Source of the DNA: Scytonema hofmannii PCC 7110
Lineage (GTDB): Bacteria; Cyanobacteriota; Cyanobacteriia; Cyanobacteriales; Nostocaceae
Assembly (NCBI RefSeq): GCF_000346485.2
Contig: NZ_KQ976354.1
Span: forward strand, 2,575,839 to 2,639,838
Direction: 5' to 3'
Length of the DNA: 64,000 nt
Position numbers and translations under genes: made by a program. The notes under the pieces were generated by a model. The model worked only from the letters and a program-made list of their open reading frames with translations. It was not told where the DNA came from and ran no database searches. Positions 32,776 through 42,482 of this stretch are shown in pieces (position 1 is the first letter of the stretch; every line of letters begins with the position of its first letter).

Positions 32776-35700
32776 GTGGTGAACTTGACTGGTTATCTCA
32801 TTTCTCAACAAATATACCTAGGTCATAAAACTGTAGTCTATCGAGGTATAAGGGAACTAGACCGACAGCCAGTCATTATAAAAATGATGCGGAATGAGTA
32901 TCCTAGCTTTAAAGAACTGATACAATTCCGCAATCAGTTCACCATAGCCAAAAATCTCCACTTAGAAGATGTTATTAAAACGTATAGTCTGGAACTCTAT
33001 GAGAACAGCTATGTTTTGGTGATGGAGGATTTTGGGGGCATATCCTTAAAAGATTATGTCTGTGACAATGTAGAGACGCGCCATGGCGCGTCTCTACGTG
33101 AATTTCTGCAAATTGCTATTCAAATTGTGACTGCATTGGAAGGATTGTATCGCCATCGAATCATTCACAAAGATATTAAACCTGCCAATATCCTTATCAA
33201 CCCTAGCACGAAGCAAGTCAAGCTTATTGACTTTAGTATCGCCTCTCTACTTCCTAGAGAAACCCAAACCCTTACGTGTCCTAATGTTTTAGAAGGAACT
33301 TTAGCATACTTGTCTCCCGAACAAACTGGACGCATGAATCGAGGGATTGATTACCGCAGTGATTTTTACTCCTTGGGTGTTACTTTCTTTGAACTCCTCA
33401 CAGGGCAATTGCCTTTCACAAGCAACGATCCTATGGAGTTAATCCATTATCATATTGCTCAACAGCCGCCACTCGTTCATCATATCAATTCGGAAATTCC
33501 CCCAACTCTATCTGCGATCGCGAACAAACTGATGGCAAAAAACGCAGAAGATCGCTATCAAAGTGCTTTTGGTCTCAGGTATGACTTGGAAGTATGCCTC
33601 CACAGCTTAGAACAAACAGGAAATATCTATCCATTTGAATTAGCAAAACGGGACATTTGCGATCGCTTTCTCATCCCCGAAAAACTCTACGGACGGGCCA
33701 AAGAAGTCAAAACATTGCTTGAGGCATTTGGGCGCGTAGCATATCCTCTGGATATGGGAATAGCAACAGACAAGCAAACAGATATCTCATCTATATCTGT
33801 TACCCATTCGTTGCCAGAAATGATGATGGTAGCAGGTTTTTCTGGGATTGGGAAAACGGCTGTCGTTAATGAAATTCACAAACCAATTGCTAAACAGCAA
33901 GGCTACTTTATCAAAGGTAAATACGATCAGTACAAGCGTGATGTCCCCCTATCAGGAGTTGTACAAGCGTTACAGGATTTAATAGGGCAACTTCTATCAG
34001 AAAGCGATGCTCAATTACACCATTGGAAAGACAAAATTCTTGCTGCTTTGGGCGAAAATGCTCAAGTTATGATTGATGTCATTCCAGAACTCGAACAGAT
34101 TCTTGGTCAGCAACCTCCTATATTAGAATTATCAGCCACTGCTGCACAAAACCGCTTTAACTTACTGTTCCAACAATTTATCCAGGTTTTCGCAACCATT
34201 GAACATCCTTTAGTCATATTTCTTGACGACTTGCAGTGGGCAGACTTAGCATCCCTGAAGTTGATGAAGCTATTAATGACAGATACACGTTGTCTGTTGA
34301 TGATTGGAGCATATCGAGATAACGAAGTTTTTCCAGCACATCCATTGATGCTGATGTTACAAGATGTTAATGCTATTGTTAATACAATAACATTAACACC
34401 CCTCAGTATAACTGACATCAATGATTTGATTGCCGATACGCTTAGTTGTTCTACTCAACTGGCTCAACCTTTGGCAGAATTAGTTTATCAGAAAACTCAA
34501 GGCAATCCATTCTTTACCAATCAATTTCTCAAATCCCTATATAATGAAGGTTTAATTAGTTTTGATTTTCAAATAGGTTCTTGGCAGTGCGATATTGCTA
34601 GGGTGAAGATGTTAGCACTTACTGAGGATGTTGTGGAGTTTATGGCACGGCAATTGCAGAAACTGCCAATCGCCACTCAAACGGTTTTGAAACTAGCAGC
34701 ATGTATCGGTAACTCTTTTGATTTAGCAACCTTGGCTATTGTATATGAGCAATTGCCAGATGAGACTGCAGTCGATTTATGGAAGGCTTTACAGGAAGGA
34801 TTGGTTATTCCCACAACTGAGGTTTATAAGTTCTATCAAGACTCGTCATTGGTCAAGTTTCATTTGTCATTAGAAAACAGCGAACAAAGGACAAATGACA
34901 AAGAACAAATGACTGTTTCCTACAAATTCCTTCACGATCGCGTACAGCAAGCAGCATATTCTTTAATTCCTGAAGACAAAAAGCAAGCCACTCACCTGAA
35001 AATTGGACAACTGCTATTGAGCAGTACACCAAAAACTCAACAAGAAGAGAAAATCTTTGAAATTGTTAATCAATTAAATTATGGTGTGGAATTAATTATT
35101 CAGGAAACCGAGCGAGATAATTTAGCATCATTAAACTTGATAGCTGGGCGGAAATCCAAAACTGCCACTGCATACACAACTGCTCTAAAATATTTGATAA
35201 CTGGAATACAACTTTTAGCTAGCAATTGTTGGGAAAATAATTACAATTTAACACTTTTTTTGTATCAGGAAGCGGCAGAATCAGCATATTTAGCTGGTCG
35301 TTTTGAACAAATGATACAGTTAGCAGATGTTGTGTTACAAAAAGCCTCTTTACTGCTAGAACAAGTCAAAGTCTATGAAGTAAAAATACTAGCTTTTGGA
35401 GCGCAAAATAAAGCTAGAGAAGCTGTGGAGATAGCATTAACTGTTCTCAAAATGTTGGGACAAGAATTGCCATTAAAACCCAACCAGTCTGATATTCAGC
35501 AAGCAATGTCAGAAACAACATTAAATCTGAATGGCAGGTGTGTTGAAGATTTAATCAATCTACCAGAAATGACAGATGTCAATCTCTTAGCAGCTATGCG
35601 TATTCTATCGCTTGTCATCACATTTTCCTATCAAGCTGCGCCGGAACTATTTCCACTTATTTTGTTGAAACAAGTCAATTTATCACTTCAATATGGCAAT

Positions 35701-38256
35701 GCTCCTTTATCAGCTTTTGCATACGTTGCTTATGGGCTGACACTTTGTGGTGTAATGGGAGATATTGAGCAAGGATATCAATTTGGCAAACTTGCTTTAA
35801 ATTTATTAGTTAAGTTTAATGCGAAAGAAGTGAAAGCCAAGGTTATTCAAACCTTTAATGCGCTCGTCAGGCATTGGAAAGAGCATACTAAGGAAATATT
35901 ACCACCTTTGTTAGAAGCTTATTCTGCTGCATTAGAAACAGGTGATTTAGAATTTGCAGCCCTTTCTCTGAAAGTTTATTCTTACTCTTCATACTTCATT
36001 GGCAAAGAACTTACTCTACTAGAACCAGAAATGGCTACTTACAGTTATGCTATTAGTCAACTGAAACAAGAAATGCCATTGGCTTGGACTTCCATCTTTC
36101 GACAGGTTGTCCTGAATTTACTTGGGACAGTTAACAATCCATGGGACTTATGTGGTAAATCTTATGATGAGGAAAAAATGCTACCGCTTCTCCAACAAGC
36201 TAACGATCGCGTTGGACTTTTATTTTTATTTTTCAGCAAACTCCAACTATGCTATTTATTCGGAGAGTTCCAGCAAGCCGTAGAATATGCAACGTTAGCA
36301 GAAAAGTATTTAGATGGCGGAATAGGACAAATAGTCACTGTACTCTTCTATTTTTATGATTCACTATCTCGGCTTGCAGTATATTCTGAATCCTTACAAC
36401 AAGAACAAAAGAGTATTCTTGATAAGGTGCAGATCAATCAGGAAAAGTTACAGAAATGGGCGCATCATGCTCCGATGAATTATTTGCACAAATTCTATCT
36501 AGTTGAAGCAGAAAGACACCGAGTGCTCAATCAAAAATCTGAAGCTATAGAGATGTACGATCGCGCTACCTCTTTAGCTAAAGAGAATGAATACCTCAAT
36601 GAAGAAGCACTTGCTCAGGAACTGGCTGCTAAATTCTACTTGGAATGGGGTAAACAAAGAATTGCTCAAGACTCTTTTATCAACGCCTACTACTGCTATG
36701 CTCGCTGGAGTGCAAAGGCAAAAGTTTATGATTTAGAAAAACGCTATCCCGATTTACTTAAGCCCATTCTACAACAGGAAAAAATTCTTCTCACTCCTGG
36801 CGACACAGTGACAACTTCCGGTGGAACGACATCACTGACATCCATCTCTAGTACCAGTGTTTCAGAGATAATAGATTTGACAAGTGTTATCAAAGCGTCT
36901 CAAACTCTTTCTAGTGAAATTGAACTGGACAAGTTACTTGATAAATTAATGCAAGTGGTGATGGAAAATGCAGGTGCAAAAAAATGTGTCCTTATTTTAC
37001 CTCATGGGAACAAGTTGGTGATAGAGGCGATCGCGACTATCTCAGAAACCCCCACTATTCTGCAATCTATTCCTGTGGAATCTTCTTCAGAAATTCCTCT
37101 TAACCTCATTTACTATGTCAAAAACACTCTAAAAACTTTAGTTATTGATGATACTACGGCTGAAACTTACTCTGTCACTGATGCTTACCTTAATCAATAC
37201 AAGCCAAAGAGTGTATTGTGTACACCCATCATCAATCAAGGGAAGTTAATTGGTATTTTGTACTTAGAAAATTCTCTTACCACCGGAGCATTTACTAGCC
37301 ATAGATTACAAGTGCTTAATCTTCTCATTTCTCAAGTAGCGATCTCCTTAGAAAACGCTCGTCTCTATCAAAAATCGCAAGAACTCTACCAACAAATGCA
37401 AAGCTATGCCCAACAACTAGAATACTCTCTAACTGACCTTAAGCAGATGCAACTCCAACTTATACAAAGCGAGAAAATGTCTGCATTGGGTAATTTAGTT
37501 GCAGGTGTAGCACACGAAATTAACAATCCTGTAGGATTTATTGTTAGTAATTTACAACCAACACAAGAATATATCCGCGATTTATTTCACTTAATCGACC
37601 TTTATCAGCAAAAATTTCCTCATCCGGGTGATGAAATTTTAGAAGAAATTGAAGCCATTGATTTGGAATATTTGCGAACCGATTTTCCTAAGCTTATTAA
37701 CTCTTTAAAACTCGGTACTGACCGGATTCGCAACATTAGTATTAGCTTAAGAAGCTTCTCTCGTGCCGACACGACTGCAAAAGTTCTCTTCAATCTTCAT
37801 GAAGGAATTGATTCTACCCTTCTGATTCTCAAGCATCGTTTAAAAGCTAACAAAGTTCATCCTGAAATTAACATTATCAAAGATTATGGTGACTTACCAT
37901 TAGTGAAATGTTTACCCGGACAACTCAATCAAGTTTTCATGAATATATTAGCCAATGCTATTGATGCGATCGAAGAGTCATTGGGAGAAAAAATAGGATT
38001 TATTTGGATTCATACTCAATGCAGTTCAGAGAAACAGAATGTTATCATTCGGATTAAAGATAATGGTGTGGGAATGCCTGACGCATTGAAATCCAAAATT
38101 TTCGATCATCTATTTACTACGAAAGCTGTAGGCAAAGGAACGGGATTAGGATTATCAATTGCCCATCAAATTGTTGTTGAGCAGCACCAGGGAGTTTTGG
38201 AAGTTAATTCAGTACCGGGAGAGGGTTCAGAATTTATTATTACTCTTCCTTTGTAA
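32776..38256 (+). CDS. trifunctional Ser/Thr kinase / AAA ATPase / histidine kinase
   Basis: 1826 residues from a GTG. Order: Ser/Thr kinase (Lys36, HKDIKPAN 131-138, DFS at 152-154 in place of DFG, GTLAYLSPEQ), AAA_16-type ATPase (Walker A GFSGIGKT 354-361, Walker B VIFLDDLQWAD), a long TPR-like helical region (about 740-1300), GAF domain (about 1390-1540), HisKA (His1580 in GVAHEINNP) and HATPase (NILANAIDAIEE, DNGVGMP, GTGLGLSIAH). Such giant proteins are characteristic of filamentous cyanobacteria and integrate two phosphorylation chemistries. Two repeats are embedded in frame: a perfect palindrome at 33070-33097 (residues 99-108) and an STRR near 34862-34917. Confidence 0.92.
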   Translation: MVNLTGYLISQQIYLGHKTVVYRGIRELDRQPVIIKMMRNEYPSFKELIQFRNQFTIAKNLHLEDVIKTYSLELYENSYVLVMEDFGGISLKDYVCDNVETRHGASLREFLQIAIQIVTALEGLYRHRIIHKDIKPANILINPSTKQVKLIDFSIASLLPRETQTLTCPNVLEGTLAYLSPEQTGRMNRGIDYRSDFYSLGVTFFELLTGQLPFTSNDPMELIHYHIAQQPPLVHHINSEIPPTLSAIANKLMAKNAEDRYQSAFGLRYDLEVCLHSLEQTGNIYPFELAKRDICDRFLIPEKLYGRAKEVKTLLEAFGRVAYPLDMGIATDKQTDISSISVTHSLPEMMMVAGFSGIGKTAVVNEIHKPIAKQQGYFIKGKYDQYKRDVPLSGVVQALQDLIGQLLSESDAQLHHWKDKILAALGENAQVMIDVIPELEQILGQQPPILELSATAAQNRFNLLFQQFIQVFATIEHPLVIFLDDLQWADLASLKLMKLLMTDTRCLLMIGAYRDNEVFPAHPLMLMLQDVNAIVNTITLTPLSITDINDLIADTLSCSTQLAQPLAELVYQKTQGNPFFTNQFLKSLYNEGLISFDFQIGSWQCDIARVKMLALTEDVVEFMARQLQKLPIATQTVLKLAACIGNSFDLATLAIVYEQLPDETAVDLWKALQEGLVIPTTEVYKFYQDSSLVKFHLSLENSEQRTNDKEQMTVSYKFLHDRVQQAAYSLIPEDKKQATHLKIGQLLLSSTPKTQQEEKIFEIVNQLNYGVELIIQETERDNLASLNLIAGRKSKTATAYTTALKYLITGIQLLASNCWENNYNLTLFLYQEAAESAYLAGRFEQMIQLADVVLQKASLLLEQVKVYEVKILAFGAQNKAREAVEIALTVLKMLGQELPLKPNQSDIQQAMSETTLNLNGRCVEDLINLPEMTDVNLLAAMRILSLVITFSYQAAPELFPLILLKQVNLSLQYGNAPLSAFAYVAYGLTLCGVMGDIEQGYQFGKLALNLLVKFNAKEVKAKVIQTFNALVRHWKEHTKEILPPLLEAYSAALETGDLEFAALSLKVYSYSSYFIGKELTLLEPEMATYSYAISQLKQEMPLAWTSIFRQVVLNLLGTVNNPWDLCGKSYDEEKMLPLLQQANDRVGLLFLFFSKLQLCYLFGEFQQAVEYATLAEKYLDGGIGQIVTVLFYFYDSLSRLAVYSESLQQEQKSILDKVQINQEKLQKWAHHAPMNYLHKFYLVEAERHRVLNQKSEAIEMYDRATSLAKENEYLNEEALAQELAAKFYLEWGKQRIAQDSFINAYYCYARWSAKAKVYDLEKRYPDLLKPILQQEKILLTPGDTVTTSGGTTSLTSISSTSVSEIIDLTSVIKASQTLSSEIELDKLLDKLMQVVMENAGAKKCVLILPHGNKLVIEAIATISETPTILQSIPVESSSEIPLNLIYYVKNTLKTLVIDDTTAETYSVTDAYLNQYKPKSVLCTPIINQGKLIGILYLENSLTTGAFTSHRLQVLNLLISQVAISLENARLYQKSQELYQQMQSYAQQLEYSLTDLKQMQLQLIQSEKMSALGNLVAGVAHEINNPVGFIVSNLQPTQEYIRDLFHLIDLYQQKFPHPGDEILEEIEAIDLEYLRTDFPKLINSLKLGTDRIRNISISLRSFSRADTTAKVLFNLHEGIDSTLLILKHRLKANKVHPEINIIKDYGDLPLVKCLPGQLNQVFMNILANAIDAIEESLGEKIGFIWIHTQCSSEKQNVIIRIKDNGVGMPDALKSKIFDHLFTTKAVGKGTGLGLSIAHQIVVEQHQGVLEVNSVPGEGSEFIITLPL
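33070..33097. repeat. 28-bp perfect palindrome inside kinase gene
   Basis: The 28 bp read identically on both strands, with arms GTAGAGACGCGCC and centre ATGG. They add about nine codons (residues 99-108, VETRHGASLR) between the hinge (SLKDYVCDN) and the next helix (EFLQIAIQIVTALEG) of the kinase domain, without breaking the frame. Confidence 0.9.
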
Positions 38257-38325
38257 GACCTCACCCTCAGTACAGACTCTTCAGGGCTACTAAAAGCCCC
38301 CTCCTTCTAGGAGTGGGGTCGTTTA

Positions 38326-38811
38326 CTAATAACTACTAGTGGCTAACTCTACTCTATTAGGTTGGGGAAATGGCTTGCTAAAAGAGAAGGCGATGGGCGT
38401 TGAACCATAAAGACACAAATGCTCAAGCCGTTCCTTAGCTTCAGCAATTGTGGGAGTATGTCCTACAGGAACCCACCATAATGCCAAGATAGGTCGATCA
38501 GTTTTTTCAAACCAACGACGGCGATCGCGCATTATATTTGCATGAGCACCACGATAAACGTAATTTGAGAGGGCTTCTAGGGATTGCCAAACAGTTAGGG
38601 TAATTAAAATGCGCTCATCGTCAAAAGCACGGATACTGGTAGCATCGTTTGCACCTTCACTCCGCAAACGCCATACAAAACCAGGATCGGCATCCGCGAT
38701 CGCATTAATACTTTCGATTTGTGCAATGAACTCTGCCATTTCTGGAGAATCTAGTGGCGCACGTAAAGTAGCGGTGTTCACTTGGGCAAGATGATAGCGT
38801 TCTGTGTTCAT
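38326..38811 (-). CDS. DUF3291 family protein
   Basis: 161 residues (YHLAQVNTATLRAPLDSPEM; PGFVWRLRSEGANDATSIRA; RRRWFEKTDRPILALWWVP). This matches DUF3291, a ferredoxin-like (ABM-type) dimeric alpha-beta barrel of unknown role. No conserved operon partner is seen. It converges with the giant kinase gene, separated by 69 bp. Confidence 0.85.
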   Translation of the reverse strand: MNTERYHLAQVNTATLRAPLDSPEMAEFIAQIESINAIADADPGFVWRLRSEGANDATSIRAFDDERILITLTVWQSLEALSNYVYRGAHANIMRDRRRWFEKTDRPILALWWVPVGHTPTIAEAKERLEHLCLYGSTPIAFSFSKPFPQPNRVELATSSY

Positions 38812-39251
38812 GTATCTATCCTAAGACTGATTGCAGGTGAGGACAGACTAGCATCACAGGTAGAACTTTGGCATCTGATAATTCTTCATTTTTGTTTTTA
38901 ATACTTCATATTTAAGTGCCTAACTAAAAACGTGACCATTCATACAACAATGCTGTTGAGAAATGTTCTATGTTAACTAAACACCTTTACTTTTGTACTA
39001 ACGGCGGTTCTATCCGCTAAAGAACCACCAAAGCGGCGGGAATTGCCTGCTTTCTTAGTGCCATTAAATTCATGAACTGCAATGGCATCACAGGTTGAAT
39101 ACGCCCATATCAACCCATTGGCAACTTTCTCCGCCCTGGTGATTTATTTGTGCAATCCTCTTTTCTTTCCTCTGCGTCCTCTGCGTCCTCTGCGGTTCCT
39201 AAAAAATTTGTAACTATATATTGTATATGTGGAGTTTTTTGACCTTTTATC
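38812..39251. other. 440-bp intergenic region
   Basis: Holds a GTCCTCTGC triplet repeat (39170-39197) and an inverted repeat (GGCGGTTCT near 39003 with AGAACCACC near 39021). An open minus-strand stretch (about 38975-39139) reads protein-like but has no start or known family. Upstream part should contain the miaE promoter. Confidence 0.45.
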
Positions 39252-39851
39252 GTGCTTTCATCTGAACTGTCTACAATTAACGCTCTCAAACAACCAACAA
39301 GTTCTGCATGGGTAGAACAAGCTGTTGCAAATCTAGACACCATTCTCCTCGATCACTCCCAATGCGAACGAAAAGCAGCAGGAGTTGCCTTGAACATGAT
39401 ATTTCGCTATCCTTCTAATGCCAAAATGGTGCGAGAGCTAACCAAAATTGCCCGTGAAGAACTAGAACATTTTGAACTTGTCAATCAATGGTTGGAAAAA
39501 CGGGGTATTCCTCTACGTCCTTTGCAGCCACCGCCTTATGGTGCGGGTTTAAAATCGCAAATTCGCTCAAAAGAACCAGAGAGGTTTTTAGACTCTCTGC
39601 TAATCAGTGGTTTAATTGAAGCTCGCAGTCACGAACGTCTGGGATTGCTAGCAGTTCACTGCTCTGAACCGGAATTAGCAAAATTTTACCACAGCTTAAT
39701 GGCATCTGAAGCTCGTCACTATGGCACTTACTGGGTTCTTGCAGATACTTACTTCGATCGCGATCTTGTGAGACAAAGACTAGATGAACTAGCATTCGTC
39801 GAAAGTGAATTATTAGCGACTTTACACCGAGAACCACGAATTCATAGTTAA
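39252..39851 (+). CDS. miaE: tRNA-(ms2io6A)-hydroxylase MiaE
   Basis: 199 residues from a GTG. Ferritin-like diiron monooxygenase: Glu39 in DHSQCERKAAG, the ExxH in REELEHFE (Glu70/His73), GLIEARSHERLGLL and SEARHYGTYW provide the metal ligands. MiaE hydroxylates the isopentenyl group of ms2i6A37 in tRNAs, using O2. The size and spacing match the family. The neighbours are not related in function. Confidence 0.92.
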   Translation: MLSSELSTINALKQPTSSAWVEQAVANLDTILLDHSQCERKAAGVALNMIFRYPSNAKMVRELTKIAREELEHFELVNQWLEKRGIPLRPLQPPPYGAGLKSQIRSKEPERFLDSLLISGLIEARSHERLGLLAVHCSEPELAKFYHSLMASEARHYGTYWVLADTYFDRDLVRQRLDELAFVESELLATLHREPRIHS

Positions 39852-39857
39852 TACCAT

Positions 39858-39887
39858 TTTGGATTTTAGATTTTAGATTTTGGATTG
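39858..39887. repeat. STRR array ATTTTGG/ATTTTAG
   Basis: About four tandem heptamers beginning 6 bp after the miaE stop codon. Confidence 0.75.
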
Positions 39888-39975
39888 AGAAAGTCATGTC
39901 TAGACTTGATTTGGACTAACTATCTGTTCCATTCTTTGTTCAAATTGATATAAGCGGAGATTTCTAGTAGGGGTA

Positions 39976-40461
39976 ATGAAAAATTACTATCAAGATTTTT
40001 TAATTCGTCACTGGGAGGAGAGCGATCGCACCGCTGCTGCCAATATTATCAGATCTGTCCTAGCAGAATACGGTTTGGGTTGGGAACCAAATGGAGCAGA
40101 TCGAGATGTGCTACAGGTAGAAGAATGTTATTTAGCCATTGGGGGAGAGTTCTGGGTTATCGAACATCAAAACCAACTAGTAGGAACTGCAGCTTATTAC
40201 CCTATTAAACGAGGAGAAAAAGCTGTAGAAATTCGTAAAATGTATCTTTTACCTAGTGTTAGGGGTTTTGGATTAGGTAAACATTTGTTACAACAGTTAG
40301 AGGTAGCAATTGTTTCTCAAGGCTTTCAAGAAATTTGGATTGAAACTGCTAGTGTTTTAGTAGAGGCTGTTCAACTTTATGAGAACAATGGGTATGAAAA
40401 AGCATCAGGTGTAGAAACAGCCCGTTGCGATAGAGTGTATGTTAAGAAATTTTATTGTTAG
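39976..40461 (+). CDS. GNAT family N-acetyltransferase
   Basis: 161 residues. GNAT fold with acetyl-CoA loop LLPSVRGFGLGKHLLQQLEV (R/QxxGxG/A motif) and the ending ETASVLVEAVQLYENNGYEK typical of the family. Substrate is unknown. The stop TAG lies in the first unit of a TTAGTTG STRR array that follows immediately. Confidence 0.88.
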   Translation: MKNYYQDFLIRHWEESDRTAAANIIRSVLAEYGLGWEPNGADRDVLQVEECYLAIGGEFWVIEHQNQLVGTAAYYPIKRGEKAVEIRKMYLLPSVRGFGLGKHLLQQLEVAIVSQGFQEIWIETASVLVEAVQLYENNGYEKASGVETARCDRVYVKKFYC

Positions 40462-40512
40462 TTGTTAGTTGTTGGTACCCTACTCCCTCACTCCCTACTC
40501 CCTACTCCCTTT
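40458..40512. repeat. STRR arrays TTAGTTG and ACTCCCT
   Basis: TTAGTTGTTAGTTGTTGG is followed directly by ACTCCCT heptamers, filling the gap between the convergent GNAT and sensor kinase genes. The first unit includes the GNAT stop. Confidence 0.8.
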
Positions 40513-40513
40513 T

Positions 40514-41869
40514 TCATAAAGGTAAGAGAATTTGAAATTCTGTGCCTTTGCCAAGTTCAGAATACAAATTTAACTCACCACCATGTCTCGCTTTAACAAT
40601 TCGATAACTGACTGATAAATTGGTTTCTTTATCAGCGCGTTTTTCTATGGAAAAAGAATCAGTAATTTGCTGTTGCAATTCTTGAGACATTCCCGGACCG
40701 TTATCAGCAATACAAATTGATACCCACCGAGAATCTGGTGTATCTGGTAAATTAACTTTTCGCGAAATGACTTGAGTCGTAATTTCAATTCTTGGTTTTT
40801 GAGCCGTGACTGCAGTTTCTAGATGCATTTGCTGTCTAACTGCTTCATTCAGAAGTGTATCTACAGCTTGACTCAAAATGTTCATAAAGACCTGATTTAA
40901 TTGTCCAATAAAGCAAGATAATGGTGGTAGATGACCGTAATTTTTAACTATTTCAATTTCTCCAGTAATTCTGCTATTAATTAATAGTATGATGCCGTCT
41001 ATATTGGCGTGTATATCTGTAGGTTTTGGATACACTTCATCAATATGACAAAAAGTTTGTAATCCTGTCACCAACTTTTTTAATCTTTCTGCTCCAGCAC
41101 GGATACTAGCGATCGCTCTTGATAAATCTTGTTGTAAAAAATCTAATTCAATTTCTTGTTTAAGTTGATTTGTTTCTTCCGACAGAGGTAAATTTTCTTT
41201 TTCATAGGCATCAACCAACTTCATCAAGTCTTGGCTGTAGTTAGCAACATGAGCCAAATTACCCCAAATAAAATTTAAAGGGTCTAGAATTTCGTGCGCC
41301 ACCCCATCTACTAAACGACCTAAATTGGCCATTTTATCATTTTGAACCATCAGAGCTTGACTGCGCTCGTACCGCACTTGAGTTTCTATTCCTCGAATTT
41401 GCCAAGAGGCAATATTTAATTCTTGTACATCCAATAACCTGTAGATATCAGGTGCTGTATGTACAACCACAGGTTCTCCCAAGAGTTCAGCAGAACGTCT
41501 TAATGCAAGTTGTATCGCTGCTAATATTGGGGTAGTCTCTGTAAGTAACAAAATTTCTGTGCGAGCATAACTGTAAAGAACACTGAGTGGTTGCTGAAGA
41601 AATAACTCCTGTCCGTATGGGCGAATTAAAAATTCCAGCAGTCGCCGCCGTGAAATCATTCCCATATACTTTCCCTCCTCTACTAAAATGACTCCTGGTA
41701 GAAGTGGGTATTTGTCGAAATATATAGCAATTTCAGCACCAGTGCAATTTGTCTCCGCAAAAAAGTTGTATGCTGGCAGTTCTCTTAACGTAGACTCTAA
41801 ACCTAAGTCACTGTTACTGCTACCAGATAAAAATGGTGGTGATATTCGCGAACTGGATTCTTGTGACAC
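40514..41869 (-). CDS. sensor histidine kinase-like protein with degenerate ATP lid
   Basis: 451 residues. The N-terminal 170 residues resemble a CBS-pair region (LPGVILVEEGKYMGMISRRR). HisKA has its His (VDGVAHEILDPLNF). The ATPase domain keeps NQVFMNILSQ and the G1 box DNGPGMS, but the N-box Asn before the Ala is Gln (NILSQAVDT) and the G2 box, normally GTGLGLS, reads ETNLSVS (in RADKETNLSVSYRIV). ATP binding and hence kinase activity is doubtful; it may be a regulatory pseudokinase. It resembles the C-terminal kinase of the 1826-residue neighbour. Confidence 0.8.
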   Translation of the reverse strand: MSQESSSRISPPFLSGSSNSDLGLESTLRELPAYNFFAETNCTGAEIAIYFDKYPLLPGVILVEEGKYMGMISRRRLLEFLIRPYGQELFLQQPLSVLYSYARTEILLLTETTPILAAIQLALRRSAELLGEPVVVHTAPDIYRLLDVQELNIASWQIRGIETQVRYERSQALMVQNDKMANLGRLVDGVAHEILDPLNFIWGNLAHVANYSQDLMKLVDAYEKENLPLSEETNQLKQEIELDFLQQDLSRAIASIRAGAERLKKLVTGLQTFCHIDEVYPKPTDIHANIDGIILLINSRITGEIEIVKNYGHLPPLSCFIGQLNQVFMNILSQAVDTLLNEAVRQQMHLETAVTAQKPRIEITTQVISRKVNLPDTPDSRWVSICIADNGPGMSQELQQQITDSFSIEKRADKETNLSVSYRIVKARHGGELNLYSELGKGTEFQILLPL

Positions 41870-41926
41870 TAGAAACCCTGATCTGAAAAGCTCAACAATA
41901 AATTAGCATATTAATCTCCTATCACC

Positions 41927-42018
41927 CAGTACGGTTCAGTTAAGGGTCGCGAGGGGGTAGAAACCCGGTATCTCCAAGATACCGGGTTTCTAAATAACTG
42001 CTTAACTGAACTGTATTG
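41927..42018. mobile_element. MITE, CAATACGGTTCAGTTAAG family, copy 2
   Basis: About 92 bp with ends CAGTACGGTTCAGTTAAG and CTTAACTGAACTGTATTG and the same internal ACCCGGTATCT hairpin as the copy at 1402-1495. It is flanked by a direct repeat TCCTATCACC (41917-41926 and 42019-42028), interpreted as a 10-bp target-site duplication. Confidence 0.88.
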
Positions 42019-42251
42019 TCCTATCACCCACAATAAAGTAGAGTGGTTTGGAACGCTGAAGTAGCTATTAAGACATAATCTTTTGTTTTAGTCAATTGTA
42101 AATATGCTATTTGTAATGTTTCTGTAATAAGGTATTGAATCCTATTTTCAATTCTTCTACTAACTATTAACCACTAACTACTAACCAATTGCAGCGTTCT
42201 AGTCCCCAGTCCCTATCTTCACTATAAAAGCAACCTTCAGTGCTTGGGGAC

Positions 42252-42482
42252 TTAGTCATCAGGAACCTCAACCATCCCTACAAGGGTATTAAAAAATTCC
42301 CATGCATCCTCTGTTGTTGTCGTTGCTGCCAATGGTGGTGATTCCAAGGGGAATTCATCAATCATGGGAGCTTCATCGATCGCGACTACAACTCTATAAT
42401 CTCCTGGAGGCATATCATACGGTAACTGTACCGTAAGTTTGCCATCAGGACTAACGTTGGCAATTGTTTCAATGCTTCTCAT
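42252..42482 (-). CDS. small hypothetical protein (antitoxin-like N-terminus)
   Basis: 76 residues (MRSIETIANVSPDGKLTVQL, then PYDMPPGDYRVVVAIDEAPM). The N-terminal half looks like the small beta-strand proteins often annotated as putative antitoxins in cyanobacteria (xxIETxxxVxxDGxLTVQxPxDxPPG). The C-terminal part is acidic. No toxin gene adjoins it. Function unknown. Confidence 0.65.
   Translation of the reverse strand: MRSIETIANVSPDGKLTVQLPYDMPPGDYRVVVAIDEAPMIDEFPLESPPLAATTTTEDAWEFFNTLVGMVEVPDD

Noticed and set aside
38975-39139. Open minus-strand stretch that reads protein-like (for example VHEFNGTKKAGNSRRFGG)
   Set aside because: It has no start codon or known family, and an inverted repeat runs through it; at most an old remnant.
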